From NCBI GenBank assembly GCA_039916305.1, contig JBDSLR010000015.1:62001-126000 (forward strand): DNA of 64,000 nucleotides, written 5' to 3'. Both the position numbers and the translations under genes were made by a program. The DNA comes from JACMLD01 sp039916305. GTDB lineage: Bacteria; Bacteroidota; Bacteroidia; Chitinophagales; Chitinophagaceae. The stretch's first letter is position 1. The number at the start of each line of letters is the position of its first letter. Below are positions 1-9,532 of the stretch, piece by piece. Under the pieces are notes generated by a model. It did not search any database. It had not been told where the DNA came from and saw nothing but the letters and a program-made list of their open reading frames with translations.

Positions 1-1089
1 AGTGAGCTGGTAAGGTTTACCATTGAGCGCGATGGTTTCCTGGGTGTGTTTGATAAAATAGGCGCCACCGTATTTGCGAATGCCTGCGGCCCTTGTATTG
101 GTATGTGGGACAGGGTAGGTGCCGAGAAAGCTGAGAAGAATACTATTGTGCATTCTTTTAACCGCAATTTTGCCAAGCGTGCCGATGGTAACCCCAACAC
201 CTTTGCGTTTGTGGGCAGCCCGGAGCTGGTAACAGCGCTGGCCATTGCAGGTGATCTTTCTTTTAACCCCTTAACGGATACACTTATTAATGATAAAGGC
301 GAACAGGTTAAGCTGGATGCGCCCACTGGTTACGAATTGCCGCCTAAAGGTTTTGCAGCAGATGATCCCGGTTTCCAGGCACCTGCATCAGATGGCAGTG
401 GCGTACAGGTAAAAGTGGATCCCGCCAGCAAGCGTTTGCAATTGCTTGATCCGTTTACCGCATGGGAAGGCACTGATCTGAAAGGATTGAAGCTGCTCAT
501 TAAAGCAAAAGGAAAATGTACCACGGATCATATTTCCATGGCAGGCCCCTGGTTAAAATTCCGCGGTCACCTGGATAATATCAGCAACAATATGCTGATA
601 GGTGCGGTTAACTTTTACAATGAGCAAACAGATAAAGTAAAGAACCAGTTAACGGGTGAGTACGGTCCCGTACCATCTACCCAGCGTGCATACAAAGCCG
701 CGGGCATTGGTACCATTGTAGTGGGCGATGAAAATTATGGCGAAGGCAGCAGCCGCGAGCATGCCGCCATGGAGCCACGCCACCTGGGTGTACGTGCCGT
801 GCTGGTAAAATCTTTTGCCCGCATCCACGAAACCAATTTAAAGAAACAGGGCATGCTGGGACTTACATTTGCAGACAAGGCAGACTATGATAAGATCCAG
901 GAAAACGATACCATTGATATTCTCGGCCTGCAGGAGTTTACCCCCGGCAAGGCATTGGCGTTGGTACTGCACCATATTGATGGCAGCTCAGACATTATCT
1001 CTGCCAACCATACGTATAATGAACAGCAGATAGAATGGTTTAAAGCCGGTGGTGCGCTGAATATCATCAGGAAGCAATTTGTAGCATAA
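1..1089 (+). CDS. Aconitate hydratase, C-terminal part (5' end outside window)
   Basis: This is the C-terminal half of aconitase, the TCA-cycle enzyme that interconverts citrate and isocitrate through cis-aconitate on a [4Fe-4S] cluster in the cytoplasm. The reading frame is open from base 1, so the start lies upstream. Two cluster cysteines are visible in ACGPCIGMWDR (bases 85-96). The swivel domain carries TTDHISMAGPWLKFRGHLDN, and the substrate-binding loop carries NYGEGSSREHA followed by KSFARIHETNLKKQG. These match the mitochondrial-type aconitase family, usually about 750 residues, so roughly half the protein is present. The gene ends in TAA and is followed after about 25 bases by a strong hairpin terminator, so it is the last gene of its transcript. 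Confidence 0.97.
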   Translation, partial: SELVRFTIERDGFLGVFDKIGATVFANACGPCIGMWDRVGAEKAEKNTIVHSFNRNFAKRADGNPNTFAFVGSPELVTALAIAGDLSFNPLTDTLINDKGEQVKLDAPTGYELPPKGFAADDPGFQAPASDGSGVQVKVDPASKRLQLLDPFTAWEGTDLKGLKLLIKAKGKCTTDHISMAGPWLKFRGHLDNISNNMLIGAVNFYNEQTDKVKNQLTGEYGPVPSTQRAYKAAGIGTIVVGDENYGEGSSREHAAMEPRHLGVRAVLVKSFARIHETNLKKQGMLGLTFADKADYDKIQENDTIDILGLQEFTPGKALALVLHHIDGSSDIISANHTYNEQQIEWFKAGGALNIIRKQFVA

Positions 1090-1113
1090 CACTAAATCAG
1101 TTTATATTTTGTA

Positions 1114-1140
1114 AGCCGTCTCAGCAGAGGCGGCTTTTTT
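1114..1140 (+). terminator. Rho-independent terminator after aconitase gene
   Basis: A nine-base-pair stem (AGCCGTCTC with GAGGCGGCT, one G-T wobble) closes an AGCA loop and is followed by a run of T. It lies 25 bases after the aconitase stop codon. Confidence 0.9.
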
Positions 1141-1236
1141 ATGGCCTGGACGAAAATCGCTTTGGGCGGCTTCGTTGCGTCGCACTCTTGTGCGGTAGTC
1201 TTTTCATGGCGGCTTTGCGCCTGCCCGCACTTTTGT

Positions 1237-1320
1237 CCGCGGTTGTCGGTGTTTTCACCAGCAATCCGCGGATTTTTCGCCGTTGTTCCGCCGCCGTTGT
1301 TGGTGCTTTCACCAACAACG
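1237..1320. repeat. Two REP-like hairpins
   Basis: Two related hairpins lie in tandem. The second is a perfect 11-bp inverted repeat, CGTTGTTGGTG (1295-1305) and CACCAACAACG (1310-1320), around a CTTT loop. The first (1237-1271) is an imperfect version, with CCGCGGTTGTCGGTG facing CACCAGCAATCCGCGG around TTTT. Both share GTTGTnGGTG-TTT-CACCA. They lie about 90 bases upstream of a degenerate REP-associated transposase, the arrangement expected for REP elements beside their RAYT gene. The open frames that cross this GC-rich stretch (1139-1409) look like by-products of the repeat rather than genes. Confidence 0.6.
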
Positions 1321-1412
1321 CAAGTGTTTCCCCCAGTAACCCACGAGAAAGAAACCGTCTATTGCCGGTGAAATCAATACGGCCATCCCTGTACATTGGA
1401 ATAATTTAAATA

Positions 1413-1767
1413 ATGCAATTCACTCAATACCATCCACAATTCTTTACCGCCACAAATCTGCAATGGAAACACTTGCTGAAAGAAGACAAGTATAAAGATG
1501 TCACTATTAATAGTCTTCGCTTCCTGGTTAGCAGGAACAGGGTGAAAGTGTATTCCTTTGTAATCATGCCCAAATCATATCCATCTGATTTGGCAAATAT
1601 TAATGGGGCACGAACGGCCAGCTGTACAGCGTGATTTGCTCAAATTTACAAAACAGCAAATTCGATTTGATATGCAGGTAAATCATAGTAAATGGCTGAA
1701 AGAATTTGAAGTAAATGTAAAGGATCGAAAATATCAATGCTGGGAACGCAATCCATTGAGTGTTGAA
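1413..1767 (+). pseudogene. REP-associated tyrosine transposase (RAYT, Y1/IS200-like), frameshifted and truncated
   Basis: RAYT proteins are single-strand HUH transposases that act on REP hairpins. The first frame reads through FFTATNLQWKHLLKEDKYKD to SFVIMP. One extra A near base 1570 then shifts the frame. Reading across it restores the HUH motif, MPNHIHLIWQ, followed by GHERPAVQRDLLKFT, KQQIRFD and DRKYQCWERNPLSVE. The C-terminus with the expected catalytic region and IHNNPV tail is missing. Homology stops at about base 1767, where a fibronectin-III fragment begins. The gene is dead by both a frameshift and a deletion. The REP-like hairpins just upstream support the assignment. Confidence 0.8.
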
Positions 1768-1769
1768 CC

Positions 1770-2057
1770 AGCGCTCCAAAAATGCTGGGCATCCCGGAAA
1801 ACTTCACCGTGCAACCCGGTAGTAACAGCGGTGAAGTATTTGTTTACATTAACTCCGTAGCAAATGCAAAAACGTATATACTCTTGTATGTTCCTTCGCC
1901 CATCAGCAATGAAGCCTGGCTCCATGCGGTTAGTTCTCAACCCTACCTGACTATTACAGGTCTTGTACCGGGTACTTTCTACAGCTTCAAAATGGCTGCC
2001 ACCCGCTCAAAAGACCAGGTGTTCTATACTGACATCATCACAAAAATGGTAGTATAA
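1770..2057 (+). pseudogene. C-terminal fragment of a fibronectin type III-like protein
   Basis: From about base 1770 the frame reads as one complete Fn3-like domain. It begins GIPENFTVQPGSNSGEVFVY, passes through YLTITGLVPGTFYSFKMAA and ends in TDIITKMVV. The TG-L-PGT-YSFKMAA segment is typical of the F-G region of fibronectin-III folds. Small Bacteroidota proteins of this type usually have about 100 further N-terminal residues, which are absent. The fragment joins the truncated transposase without a gap, so a deletion probably fused the two. No start codon or promoter for independent expression is evident beyond an internal ATG at 1782. Confidence 0.6.
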
Positions 2058-2218
2058 GGTTACGCTGCCTTCCGCGTTTCTTTTACTCTACTGCTTTTCC
2101 TTTACTCCGCTGGCCCAGGCCGGTTTTTTTATTTTTAGGCTTGTTGTCTTTTGCTTTGTATGTAAGCGTAGTGAATATCAGAATCAATAAATTAATACAG
2201 CATTTAAAATGATATTGA

Positions 2219-2400
2219 CCTAAATTCATTGGACTTCTCAATGGCATTTCAGGATTTTATAACTCCCCATTTATTAATTCTTTCGGAATAAACGGAGTGG
2301 AAGTTGATAGTTCTTTTTTAACTTAATGGCTGATGATGAAAAAGGAATTGCTAAAAGGTTAATTAGAAGTAATTTAAAACCAGGCAAAATTATCCTGTAA
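2219..2400 (+). pseudogene. Possible relic of an unidentified gene in the 2058-2471 intergenic stretch
   Basis: The gap 2058-2471 holds no intact gene. Within it, one frame reads FIGLLNGISGFYNSPFINSF and continues to DSSFLT before a stop. A one-base shift then continues as LMADDEKGIAKRLIRSNLKP and ends at TAA 2398-2400. The two pieces look protein-like and are nearly contiguous, suggesting the tail of a decayed gene with a single frameshift. I do not recognise the family. A chance reading is also possible. Confidence 0.3.
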
Positions 2401-2471
2401 CTTTATTTCAAGCTTCTGGACAGCTCCAGGAAAAAACGTTTTAACAATGTATAGTTAATAATATTTGGAAT

Positions 2472-5400
2472 TTGAAAACGAACACAATAAATCAGTTTCC
2501 AATTAACAAAATATTGCTTGGAGTTTACCTGCTGTTGTTCGGGTTGCTTGGTCTTAGTGTATTCTTTATTGCCAGGGACTCCAAAAGTACAATGACCCGC
2601 TTTGGTAATATTGCTGACAACTCTTACCGCAAGCTTTCTTTAATAAATAAGATTCAGGAAAATGCTGGCAATGCACAAATTGAAGTTGTTCGCAGCCTGA
2701 GCATTGGAGACGAGAATTCCTATGAAGAACTATTAAGGAAAGTTATTCAGTTCCGATCAAGAAACGACAAGAATTGGGCGGACTTCAGGAAATTGTCAGA
2801 AACAAATGAAGAACTGGCCATGGTAAACAAGGCCATAAGTAACCGGTTGGCAATGAGAGAAGAGACAAATAAATTATTTAGGCTATGGGTTTTCAATAAA
2901 AATTTGCCGGAAAGACATCAGCAGGGTGCTCTCCAGGAAATAGCTTTTGAGAATTATCAAAATACCATTGTTGCATTAAGTGACCTGGTAATAAGAAAAG
3001 CTAATCAGCAAAATACTTCACTTGAATCATTAGTGCAGTTTATAACAAGGCGAATAATTATTCTTATTATAATAACCAGTATTATGCTAACGCTTCTTGG
3101 CGTAGTAATTATAAGAGCCATAAAAAAAATAAACCGGACAAATAAAGAATTAAGAGAAAGTGAAGGTAAGTTCCGGACACTTTTTCAACAGGCAGGAGAT
3201 ACCATCGTGATGTATGACCCGGTATTCAATATTTCGGATATAAATGATGCAGCCTTAAATTTGCTAAATTATACAAAGGATGAATTAGTGGGAATGAATA
3301 TCCTGGATATAATTGATGAGCAGGAGCATTCGGACTTTGCAATCAGGAAAATAATTCTTGATAAGGATGGAGCTTCAATGCATGAGAGAAAGGTTAAGAG
3401 AAAGAATGGAAGTTTTGCAGATACAGAAGTAAACATAAGATTGCTCAAAGGGACCGGGTATATATCCGTTATGCGTGATATCACCGGGCGGAAAGTATCA
3501 GAAGAAAAATTGAGGGTAAGTGAGGAGCGGTATAAATCTATTATTACATTTTCAAATACGGGGGCATGGGAATACCACCTTGATACAAATCGTGTATGGC
3601 AGAGTACACAATATTTTGCTATGCTTGGGCTTGACCGGCCGGATGGCGCATGGGATGAAACATTGAATTCTACCTGGATTAACAGACTGCACCCGGATGA
3701 CCGTGAACGCGCAACAGAATATTTCGCTGATTATTTAAAAGGGGGCGCAAGTGGGTTATATGAAAATTATTTTCGCCTGCGGCATGAAAATGGAGAATGG
3801 ATATGGATGTGGTCCCGTGCCAAAAGACTTCTTGATAAAAATGGAAACCCTACCCAAGTTATATTAGGTACGCACATTGATATTACTGAGCGAAAACATG
3901 CAGAGGCGCAACTTAAAAGCATCAATCATGATATAGGCGAGCGGGTAAAGGAGCTTAATTGCCTTTATCATGTATCTGAACTAACCAATACTCCCGGTAA
4001 AACAATAAAAGATATTTTAGCAGAGCTGGTTCATATCATCCCCCTGTCATATCAATATCCAGAAATCACAACTGCACGGATAATTTTCAAGGGTCGTAAA
4101 TTTGAAAACAGGAATTTTTCTGAATCCAATTGGAAGCAGCAGGCCCCGATTAAAATAAACAATGTAAATGTTGGTTTGGTGGAGGTTTTTTATACCAGGG
4201 AAATGCCGTTACTGGATGAAGGTCCTTTCCTTAAAGAAGAACGATCCCTCATCAACTCTATTGCAGAAATTTTGGGTAGTGCGGCAGAAAGAAAAAATGC
4301 AGAAGCCCTCATAAAAGAGCAAGCAGAAGTTTTTAAGGCAATTATAGAAAATACTAAAGAGTCCATTTATCTTATTTCACCGGAATTCAAAGTGCTGCAG
4401 TTTAATGATACTGCGAGGGAAAGAGAGCGTATAACCCGGGGAATGAATATTTTTATTGGTGCAGATTTCAGGGACTTCGTGTATCCCGAAAAAAGGGATA
4501 TTTTTCTTTCACAATTCGAAGATGCATTGAAAGGAATTTACCGGATGGAAGAAGTAAAAGCAAAAAGCATAACCGGCCATAATATTTGGTTTCAGTCAAA
4601 AACTTCTCCCGTATATGACCCAGGAGGCAAATTGATCGGCGTTCGTGTACTTACTGATGACATCAATGACAGAAAACGTGCGGAAGCCATATTACGTGAA
4701 AGCGAAGAGAAATTCAGAACCCTGGTGGAACAAAGCCTGGCCGGGGTATATATTCTCCAGGATGAAAAATTCGTTTACACCAACCCGGCTTTTGAGAAAA
4801 TTTCCGGCTACAGGAATGATGAACTAATTGGCCGGATGTCATTTGAAGACCTGGTGCATGAAGAAGACATAGAAAAAATAAGGGAAAGATATTCGTCCAA
4901 AACCAGTGGGGAGGAAGCAACCAGTAATTATATCATCAAGGCAATAAGGGCCAACGGAGAATTGCAACATTTAGAAATTATAATTTCAACTATTATCTAC
5001 AAAAAAAAGATGGCTATCATTGGCACTGTAGTAGATATCACCGCCAGGATTGAGGAAGAAATGAGAATTGAGAACGCTATTATTGATGCGCAGGAAAAAG
5101 AACGCCTGCAAATAGGTATGGAGTTGCATGATAACATACAACAAATGTTGGCTGCATCAAGCCTTTACCTTGAGATTTTAGGACAAAATATAAACAATCA
5201 AAACATAGCAATTGAAATAATAACTAATTTAAAAACCTATATTTCTGAGGCAGTTAATGAAACCCGAAGGCTTTCTCATCAATTGGCTCCATCAATTGAT
5301 ATTGACACTTCCCTTTCAAATAAGATCGGGTGGCTGGTAAACGATATGAATGTATCCGGCGATATAGAGGTCATAATTGACATTGATCACTTTGACAACA

Positions 5401-5696
5401 CCCTTCCAAAAAATATACAGCTTACTTTTTATAGAATAATACAGGAACAACTCAATAACATTTTAAAGTATGCCGAAGCTTCGCAGGTGGTAATTACAAT
5501 TAAAGGTAAAGATGGGTATATCATTCTTAAAATATTGGATGATGGAAAAGGATTTGATACTACTGGCAAAAAAGAAGGAATTGGTTTGGAGAACATTCGT
5601 AGACGAACGAATTTATTGAATGGGAAAGTTGAAATAAAGTCGGCACCTGGAGATGGATGCAGGGTAATTATTCATATTCCATTTATACAATCTTAA
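2472..5696 (+). CDS. Membrane-anchored multi-PAS sensor histidine kinase (NarL-type)
   Basis: This 1074-residue kinase should sense signals at the membrane and through cytosolic PAS domains. A first transmembrane helix lies at about residues 13-34 and a second at about 192-215, enclosing a helical sensor resembling CHASE3 or MCP four-helix bundles. PAS domains follow at about 229-345, 350-478, 616-735 and 743-860, with a GAF-like segment at about 500-612. The phosphoacceptor is H886 in MELHDNIQQ, the HisKA_3 type that normally pairs with LuxR/NarL-family regulators. The ATPase domain shows DDGKGFD and GIGLENIRRRT. No response regulator is adjacent, so it is an orphan here. The start is TTG at 2472; an in-frame stop lies at 2442 and no ATG fits better. 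Confidence 0.92.
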   Translation: MKTNTINQFPINKILLGVYLLLFGLLGLSVFFIARDSKSTMTRFGNIADNSYRKLSLINKIQENAGNAQIEVVRSLSIGDENSYEELLRKVIQFRSRNDKNWADFRKLSETNEELAMVNKAISNRLAMREETNKLFRLWVFNKNLPERHQQGALQEIAFENYQNTIVALSDLVIRKANQQNTSLESLVQFITRRIIILIIITSIMLTLLGVVIIRAIKKINRTNKELRESEGKFRTLFQQAGDTIVMYDPVFNISDINDAALNLLNYTKDELVGMNILDIIDEQEHSDFAIRKIILDKDGASMHERKVKRKNGSFADTEVNIRLLKGTGYISVMRDITGRKVSEEKLRVSEERYKSIITFSNTGAWEYHLDTNRVWQSTQYFAMLGLDRPDGAWDETLNSTWINRLHPDDRERATEYFADYLKGGASGLYENYFRLRHENGEWIWMWSRAKRLLDKNGNPTQVILGTHIDITERKHAEAQLKSINHDIGERVKELNCLYHVSELTNTPGKTIKDILAELVHIIPLSYQYPEITTARIIFKGRKFENRNFSESNWKQQAPIKINNVNVGLVEVFYTREMPLLDEGPFLKEERSLINSIAEILGSAAERKNAEALIKEQAEVFKAIIENTKESIYLISPEFKVLQFNDTARERERITRGMNIFIGADFRDFVYPEKRDIFLSQFEDALKGIYRMEEVKAKSITGHNIWFQSKTSPVYDPGGKLIGVRVLTDDINDRKRAEAILRESEEKFRTLVEQSLAGVYILQDEKFVYTNPAFEKISGYRNDELIGRMSFEDLVHEEDIEKIRERYSSKTSGEEATSNYIIKAIRANGELQHLEIIISTIIYKKKMAIIGTVVDITARIEEEMRIENAIIDAQEKERLQIGMELHDNIQQMLAASSLYLEILGQNINNQNIAIEIITNLKTYISEAVNETRRLSHQLAPSIDIDTSLSNKIGWLVNDMNVSGDIEVIIDIDHFDNTLPKNIQLTFYRIIQEQLNNILKYAEASQVVITIKGKDGYIILKILDDGKGFDTTGKKEGIGLENIRRRTNLLNGKVEIKSAPGDGCRVIIHIPFIQS

Positions 5697-5982
5697 TGCT
5701 TGTATCTCACAAGTAAAAAAGGCCTTCATACAACATTACACGCACTTGCGTACCCTGTTTTTATATACACCCTTTGTAAGCCACAACTGCTTTTACCCAC
5801 CTCTGTGCTGCCCGCTGCATTCTTTTGTTTCCCTGCATATAAATTATCCGTAACCTGCATTTTTTCTTCCTTGCAGAAGACGGCTAAAAACGACTCCTGA
5901 AAAGCCGCTCATACACATCCGTTCGATTTCTTCTACTATCTTATTTTTTCACTTCCCTAAACCATCTCAGTATGAAACGTCA

Positions 5983-6186
5983 ATGACTGATGAAAAATTA
6001 AAGGAGAGGTTTAAAGAAAGAGACGGGCCAAATGATATGGATTACCCGGTTTTGGAAAACTAATTAAGTTATGCTTTACTAATAGGCAAACTAAACTCCG
6101 CGGCAGTAAATAAAATGCAGGCCGGAATTATAGTGAAAGAGGTAAGATGGAAGATATTTAGTTATGTGGCCCAACCCGGTTATTGA
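5983..6186 (+). pseudogene. Possible small gene with an in-frame TAA, in the 5697-6319 intergenic stretch
   Basis: The 620-base gap after the kinase gene has no intact gene that I can support. An ATG at 5983 opens 26 codons (MTDEKLKERF, then DMDYPVLEN) to TAA at 6061. The same frame then stays open for 40 more codons (LSYALLIGKLNSAAVNKMQA, then VKEVRWKIFSYVAQPGY) to TGA at 6184. One substitution would give a 66-residue protein. The family is unknown. It may be a decayed gene or chance. Confidence 0.25.
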
Positions 6187-6319
6187 CAGGTGTAGAAAAA
6201 GACATATTAAAACTGATTTATACAACAAAACCTCAATCCTGCAGATTTTTGTAAACAAAGCTTTGCTGATTTTGCTACCTTAACGGTAGAATTATAAGCA
6301 ACCGTGGTGAAATAATCAA

Positions 6320-6898
6320 ATGAATAAAGAAGACATAGCAATATTTTATCCAACAAGCCGGAAAGCGTGGAGAGCATGGTTACAAAAAAACCATCGGTCA
6401 AAACAAGCTGTCTGGCTTGTTTTTTACAATAAGACGTCAACAAAACCATCCATAAGCTGGAGCCATGCCGTTGAAGAAGCACTTTGTTTTGGTTGGATAG
6501 ACAGTAAGAAAATAGCCATCGACAAAGAAAAATCTCACCAGTTTTTCAGCAAACGGAAAGCAAAAAGCACCTGGTCTAAAATAAATAAGGAAAAAATTCT
6601 GCGATTAGCTGAAGCAGGAATGATGGCGGAAGCGGGATTAGAAATTATTGAAACAGCAAAACAGAACGGTTCCTGGACAATTTTGGACGAAGTGGAAGAA
6701 TTAATCATTCCCAAAGACCTGGCAAAAGCATTAAAAGCCAAACCGAAAGCAATGGATTTTTTTATAGGTTTAAGCAAGTCGGTCAGAAAGGCCATGTTGC
6801 AGTGGCTGGTACTTGCCAAACGACAGGAAACCAGGGAAAAGCGAATTGCTGAAATCGCAGCACTTGCTGCTAAAAAACAGAAGCCGAAACAGTTTTGA
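6320..6898 (+). CDS. YdeI/OmpD-associated family protein
   Basis: This 192-residue cytoplasmic protein belongs to the YdeI/OmpD-associated family, annotated in places as bacteriocin-protection proteins, though the biochemical role is not settled. Family features visible are the N-terminal SRKAWRAWLQKNH, the central EEALCFGWIDSKK, the basic SKRKAKSTWSKINKEK, and the C-terminal KAMLQWLVLAKRQETREKRI. The last resembles the C-terminal block of YdeI proteins that ends in a lysine-rich tail. It stands alone between an unannotated gap and the DUF885 gene. The ATG at 6320 gives the expected N-terminus and length. Confidence 0.88.
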   Translation: MNKEDIAIFYPTSRKAWRAWLQKNHRSKQAVWLVFYNKTSTKPSISWSHAVEEALCFGWIDSKKIAIDKEKSHQFFSKRKAKSTWSKINKEKILRLAEAGMMAEAGLEIIETAKQNGSWTILDEVEELIIPKDLAKALKAKPKAMDFFIGLSKSVRKAMLQWLVLAKRQETREKRIAEIAALAAKKQKPKQF

Positions 6899-7038
6899 CC
6901 GAAAGAAGTGTATATTGTTTTATACATCAGCAGCAGTTGCGGATTAGGAGATTTTAAAATTTTATGGTCATGAAATCCATGCTTGTTGTGCCCCGGCCGA
7001 ATATCCCCCGTGAAAGAACTACCATAATAAATAAGATA

Positions 7039-8850
7039 ATGATTAAAATCTCTACAATATTTCTTTTAACAGCATTCATGGCAATGGCTGCAGGCTGTAA
7101 CCAGCCCCCGAAACAAGGGTACGATACAACCCGTTTTCATTCAATGCTCAACAATTACTGGAAAGGCATGCTCGCCTTACAACCATTGGATGCCATGCAT
7201 TTTGGAGATAGCAGTTTAAATGACCAGTTCAGGAATACCTGCACCCGGCAATACAGGGATGAGGTGAAGCGCTTTTATCTTGGTTACAATGACAGCCTGA
7301 AAAATTATGCTGCCGGCACCATGAGCGAAGAAGATGCGCTTAGTTACCGCGTGCTGGCATTTGATGTGGAACTGGCAATAGAGAAAGCAAACTATGATAC
7401 CTGGAAGATTCCGTTTACACAATTTGGCGATCCCACCAATAAACTGTCCGGCAATATGGTACTGGCCATGGGGCAGTATGGTTCGGGTGAATCAGTGCAA
7501 CCTTTTAAAACAGTTAAAGATTACAGCAACTGGCTGCAGCGCGTGCATGGCTATACCAATTGGTGTGATAGTGCGATCGAGAATTTCAGGCAGGGGATAG
7601 CCAGTAATTATACACTGCCAAGACCACTGGTGCTAAAGATGATTGATATCTGCAATGGCCTGGTAAGTGAAGACATAACAAAAAGCATTTTTTACGGGCC
7701 GGTGAAAAATCTCCCGACCGGTTTTAATGCAGCTGATAAAGCAAATATTACAGCAAGCTATAGTGCCGCCATCAAAGGCGAGTTGAACCCTGCCCACCGC
7801 AAAATGGCCGCTTTTTTAAAAAATGAGTACCTGCCCAAAGCCCGGATTACTTCGGGCGTTGGAAGCCTGCCTGCCGGAGCAGATTACTATAAGCTTTGCG
7901 TAAAACAATGGACGACTACTAATAAATCGCTCGAAGAAATATACAATACCGGGCTAAGCGAAGTAAAACGCATCCGCACCGGAATGGAGAATGTAAAGAA
8001 CAGTACCGGTTTTAAAGGCAGCCTGGAAGATTTCTTTCAGTTCATGAAAACAGATAAGCAGTTTATGCCTTTTAAAACACCTGAAGAAGTGTTGGATTCT
8101 TTCCGGCATATTTATACTATCATAGAACCCAACCTGCATACCTATTTTTCCTTGTTCCCCCGGAGCAAATTTGAAATAAGACAGACAGAAGCCTTCCGCG
8201 CAGCCAGTGCCAGTATTGAATATTTCCAGGGATCAAGTGATGGGTCAAGACCGGGCATCTTTTATGTGCCTGTACTGGATGCCACTACTTTCAACATTAC
8301 GTCAGGCATGGAAAGCACTTTTTTACATGAAGCTATTCCCGGCCATCATTACCAAACCTCCCTTCAAATGGAAGATACGCTGTTGCCAGCCTTCCGCCGG
8401 TATAAATCCTATGGCGCGTACGATGAAGGATGGGCACTATATTGCGAAAGCCTGGGGAAAGAACTGGGATTGTATACCAATCCTTACCAGCAAATGGGCG
8501 CACTAGCTGATGAAATGCACCGCGCTATACGGTTGTTGGTAGACGTGGCTATTCACAGCAGGGGCATGACCCGCGAACAGGCCATTGCTTACATGATGCA
8601 AAACGAACCTGCCAGCGAAGAGGGTGCCATTGCAGAAATAGAACGTTATATGGCGGTACCCGGCCAGGCATTGTCCTATAAAGTAGGGGCTTTGAAAATT
8701 AGAGAACTGAGAGATAAATACAACAAAGAATTAAAGGGTAAATTTAATATTGCTGCCTTCCATAAAGAATTGCTGGGCAGTGGCAGCCTTCCCTTGTCTG
8801 TGCTGGAAGAAAAGTTAGATAAATGGGCCAGCTTGCAAGTTGCTTTGTAA
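7039..8850 (+). CDS. DUF885 family lipoprotein, predicted zinc metallopeptidase
   Basis: This is a DUF885-family protein of about 603 residues, a family thought to be zinc peptidases exported in Bacteroidota. I start it at ATG 7039, because the N-terminus is then a lipoprotein signal, MIKISTIFLLTAFMAMAAGC, with a clear lipobox Cys. The frame is open further upstream to 6964, but that would add an unlikely leader. The family signature HEAIPGHHYQ lies about two thirds along (first His codon at 8326) and supplies candidate zinc ligands; EGWALYCESLGKELG follows about 40 residues later. The C-terminus is short and ends without a further domain. The protein probably sits in the periplasm anchored to a membrane. 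Confidence 0.93.
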   Translation: MIKISTIFLLTAFMAMAAGCNQPPKQGYDTTRFHSMLNNYWKGMLALQPLDAMHFGDSSLNDQFRNTCTRQYRDEVKRFYLGYNDSLKNYAAGTMSEEDALSYRVLAFDVELAIEKANYDTWKIPFTQFGDPTNKLSGNMVLAMGQYGSGESVQPFKTVKDYSNWLQRVHGYTNWCDSAIENFRQGIASNYTLPRPLVLKMIDICNGLVSEDITKSIFYGPVKNLPTGFNAADKANITASYSAAIKGELNPAHRKMAAFLKNEYLPKARITSGVGSLPAGADYYKLCVKQWTTTNKSLEEIYNTGLSEVKRIRTGMENVKNSTGFKGSLEDFFQFMKTDKQFMPFKTPEEVLDSFRHIYTIIEPNLHTYFSLFPRSKFEIRQTEAFRAASASIEYFQGSSDGSRPGIFYVPVLDATTFNITSGMESTFLHEAIPGHHYQTSLQMEDTLLPAFRRYKSYGAYDEGWALYCESLGKELGLYTNPYQQMGALADEMHRAIRLLVDVAIHSRGMTREQAIAYMMQNEPASEEGAIAEIERYMAVPGQALSYKVGALKIRELRDKYNKELKGKFNIAAFHKELLGSGSLPLSVLEEKLDKWASLQVAL

Positions 8851-9045
8851 TGTTCTGGCAGACGCTATTGCTTACACTGTACCGTTGTGAAAATGATGGT
8901 GAATACATAGTAAACTTTACGTTATGCGCAAGAAAGAAAACCTGTTCATGTATTGCATTTTCTTGTTTAATTGTTGCCCTTCCTTCCGGGAAAGTGTTGG
9001 AAGCGTTGTTCGTGATTTTTTTGAATAAAACTGAAAAATTAATCA

Positions 9046-9408
9046 ATGACTTTTGAGAAATTAGTACCAAATGTTTTTTATGCTGACATCCGTAATGGAT
9101 TAACGCTGTTTGTGGACTGTTTGGGTTTTGAAATCGGGCACAACGAAATACAATCCGCCCAGCCATTTTGTGTACTGGAGAGGGATGGTCTGCGTATTAA
9201 TCTTTTTGAAAATGCAACACTCGCCGGCGAACACTATCCCGAGTTTAGACTGGTTACTAAAAATATCCAGGAAGTGTTTGATAAAGTTTCCAATGCTTAC
9301 CCGGCATTATTGCATCCAAATCTTAACAAGATTGTGCTTCGTCCGTGGGGCGCTAAGGAATTTGCATTGAAAGACATGCAATTGGGGGTTATTATACAGG
9401 AGTGGTAA
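9046..9408 (+). CDS. VOC superfamily (glyoxalase/bleomycin resistance-like) protein
   Basis: A 120-residue single-module VOC protein. It has the paired beta-alpha-beta-beta-beta pattern: an N-terminal PNVFYADIRNGLTLFVDCLGF, a central ERDGLRINLFEN, and a C-terminal RPWGAKEFALKDMQLGVII. VOC proteins act as metal-dependent dioxygenases, isomerases or drug-binding proteins; the substrate cannot be read from the sequence. The N-terminal metal-ligand His of classical glyoxalases is not obvious. It stands alone, 195 bases after the DUF885 gene. Confidence 0.82.
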   Translation: MTFEKLVPNVFYADIRNGLTLFVDCLGFEIGHNEIQSAQPFCVLERDGLRINLFENATLAGEHYPEFRLVTKNIQEVFDKVSNAYPALLHPNLNKIVLRPWGAKEFALKDMQLGVIIQEW

Positions 9409-9532
9409 ACATAATTATGCGCTAATTATACAAACATGCTGAAAGGGTAAGGGACCTGGAAACAAATACTGCTTCCCCTGGTACACCCATCTATTTGCGG
9501 CAATCGTACACTTCTGATGAAATGCTTAAGTC

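Noticed and set aside
1139..1409. Three overlapping reading frames on both strands after the aconitase gene
   Set aside because: They are GC-rich frames caused by the two inverted repeats, with no protein-like composition or family match.
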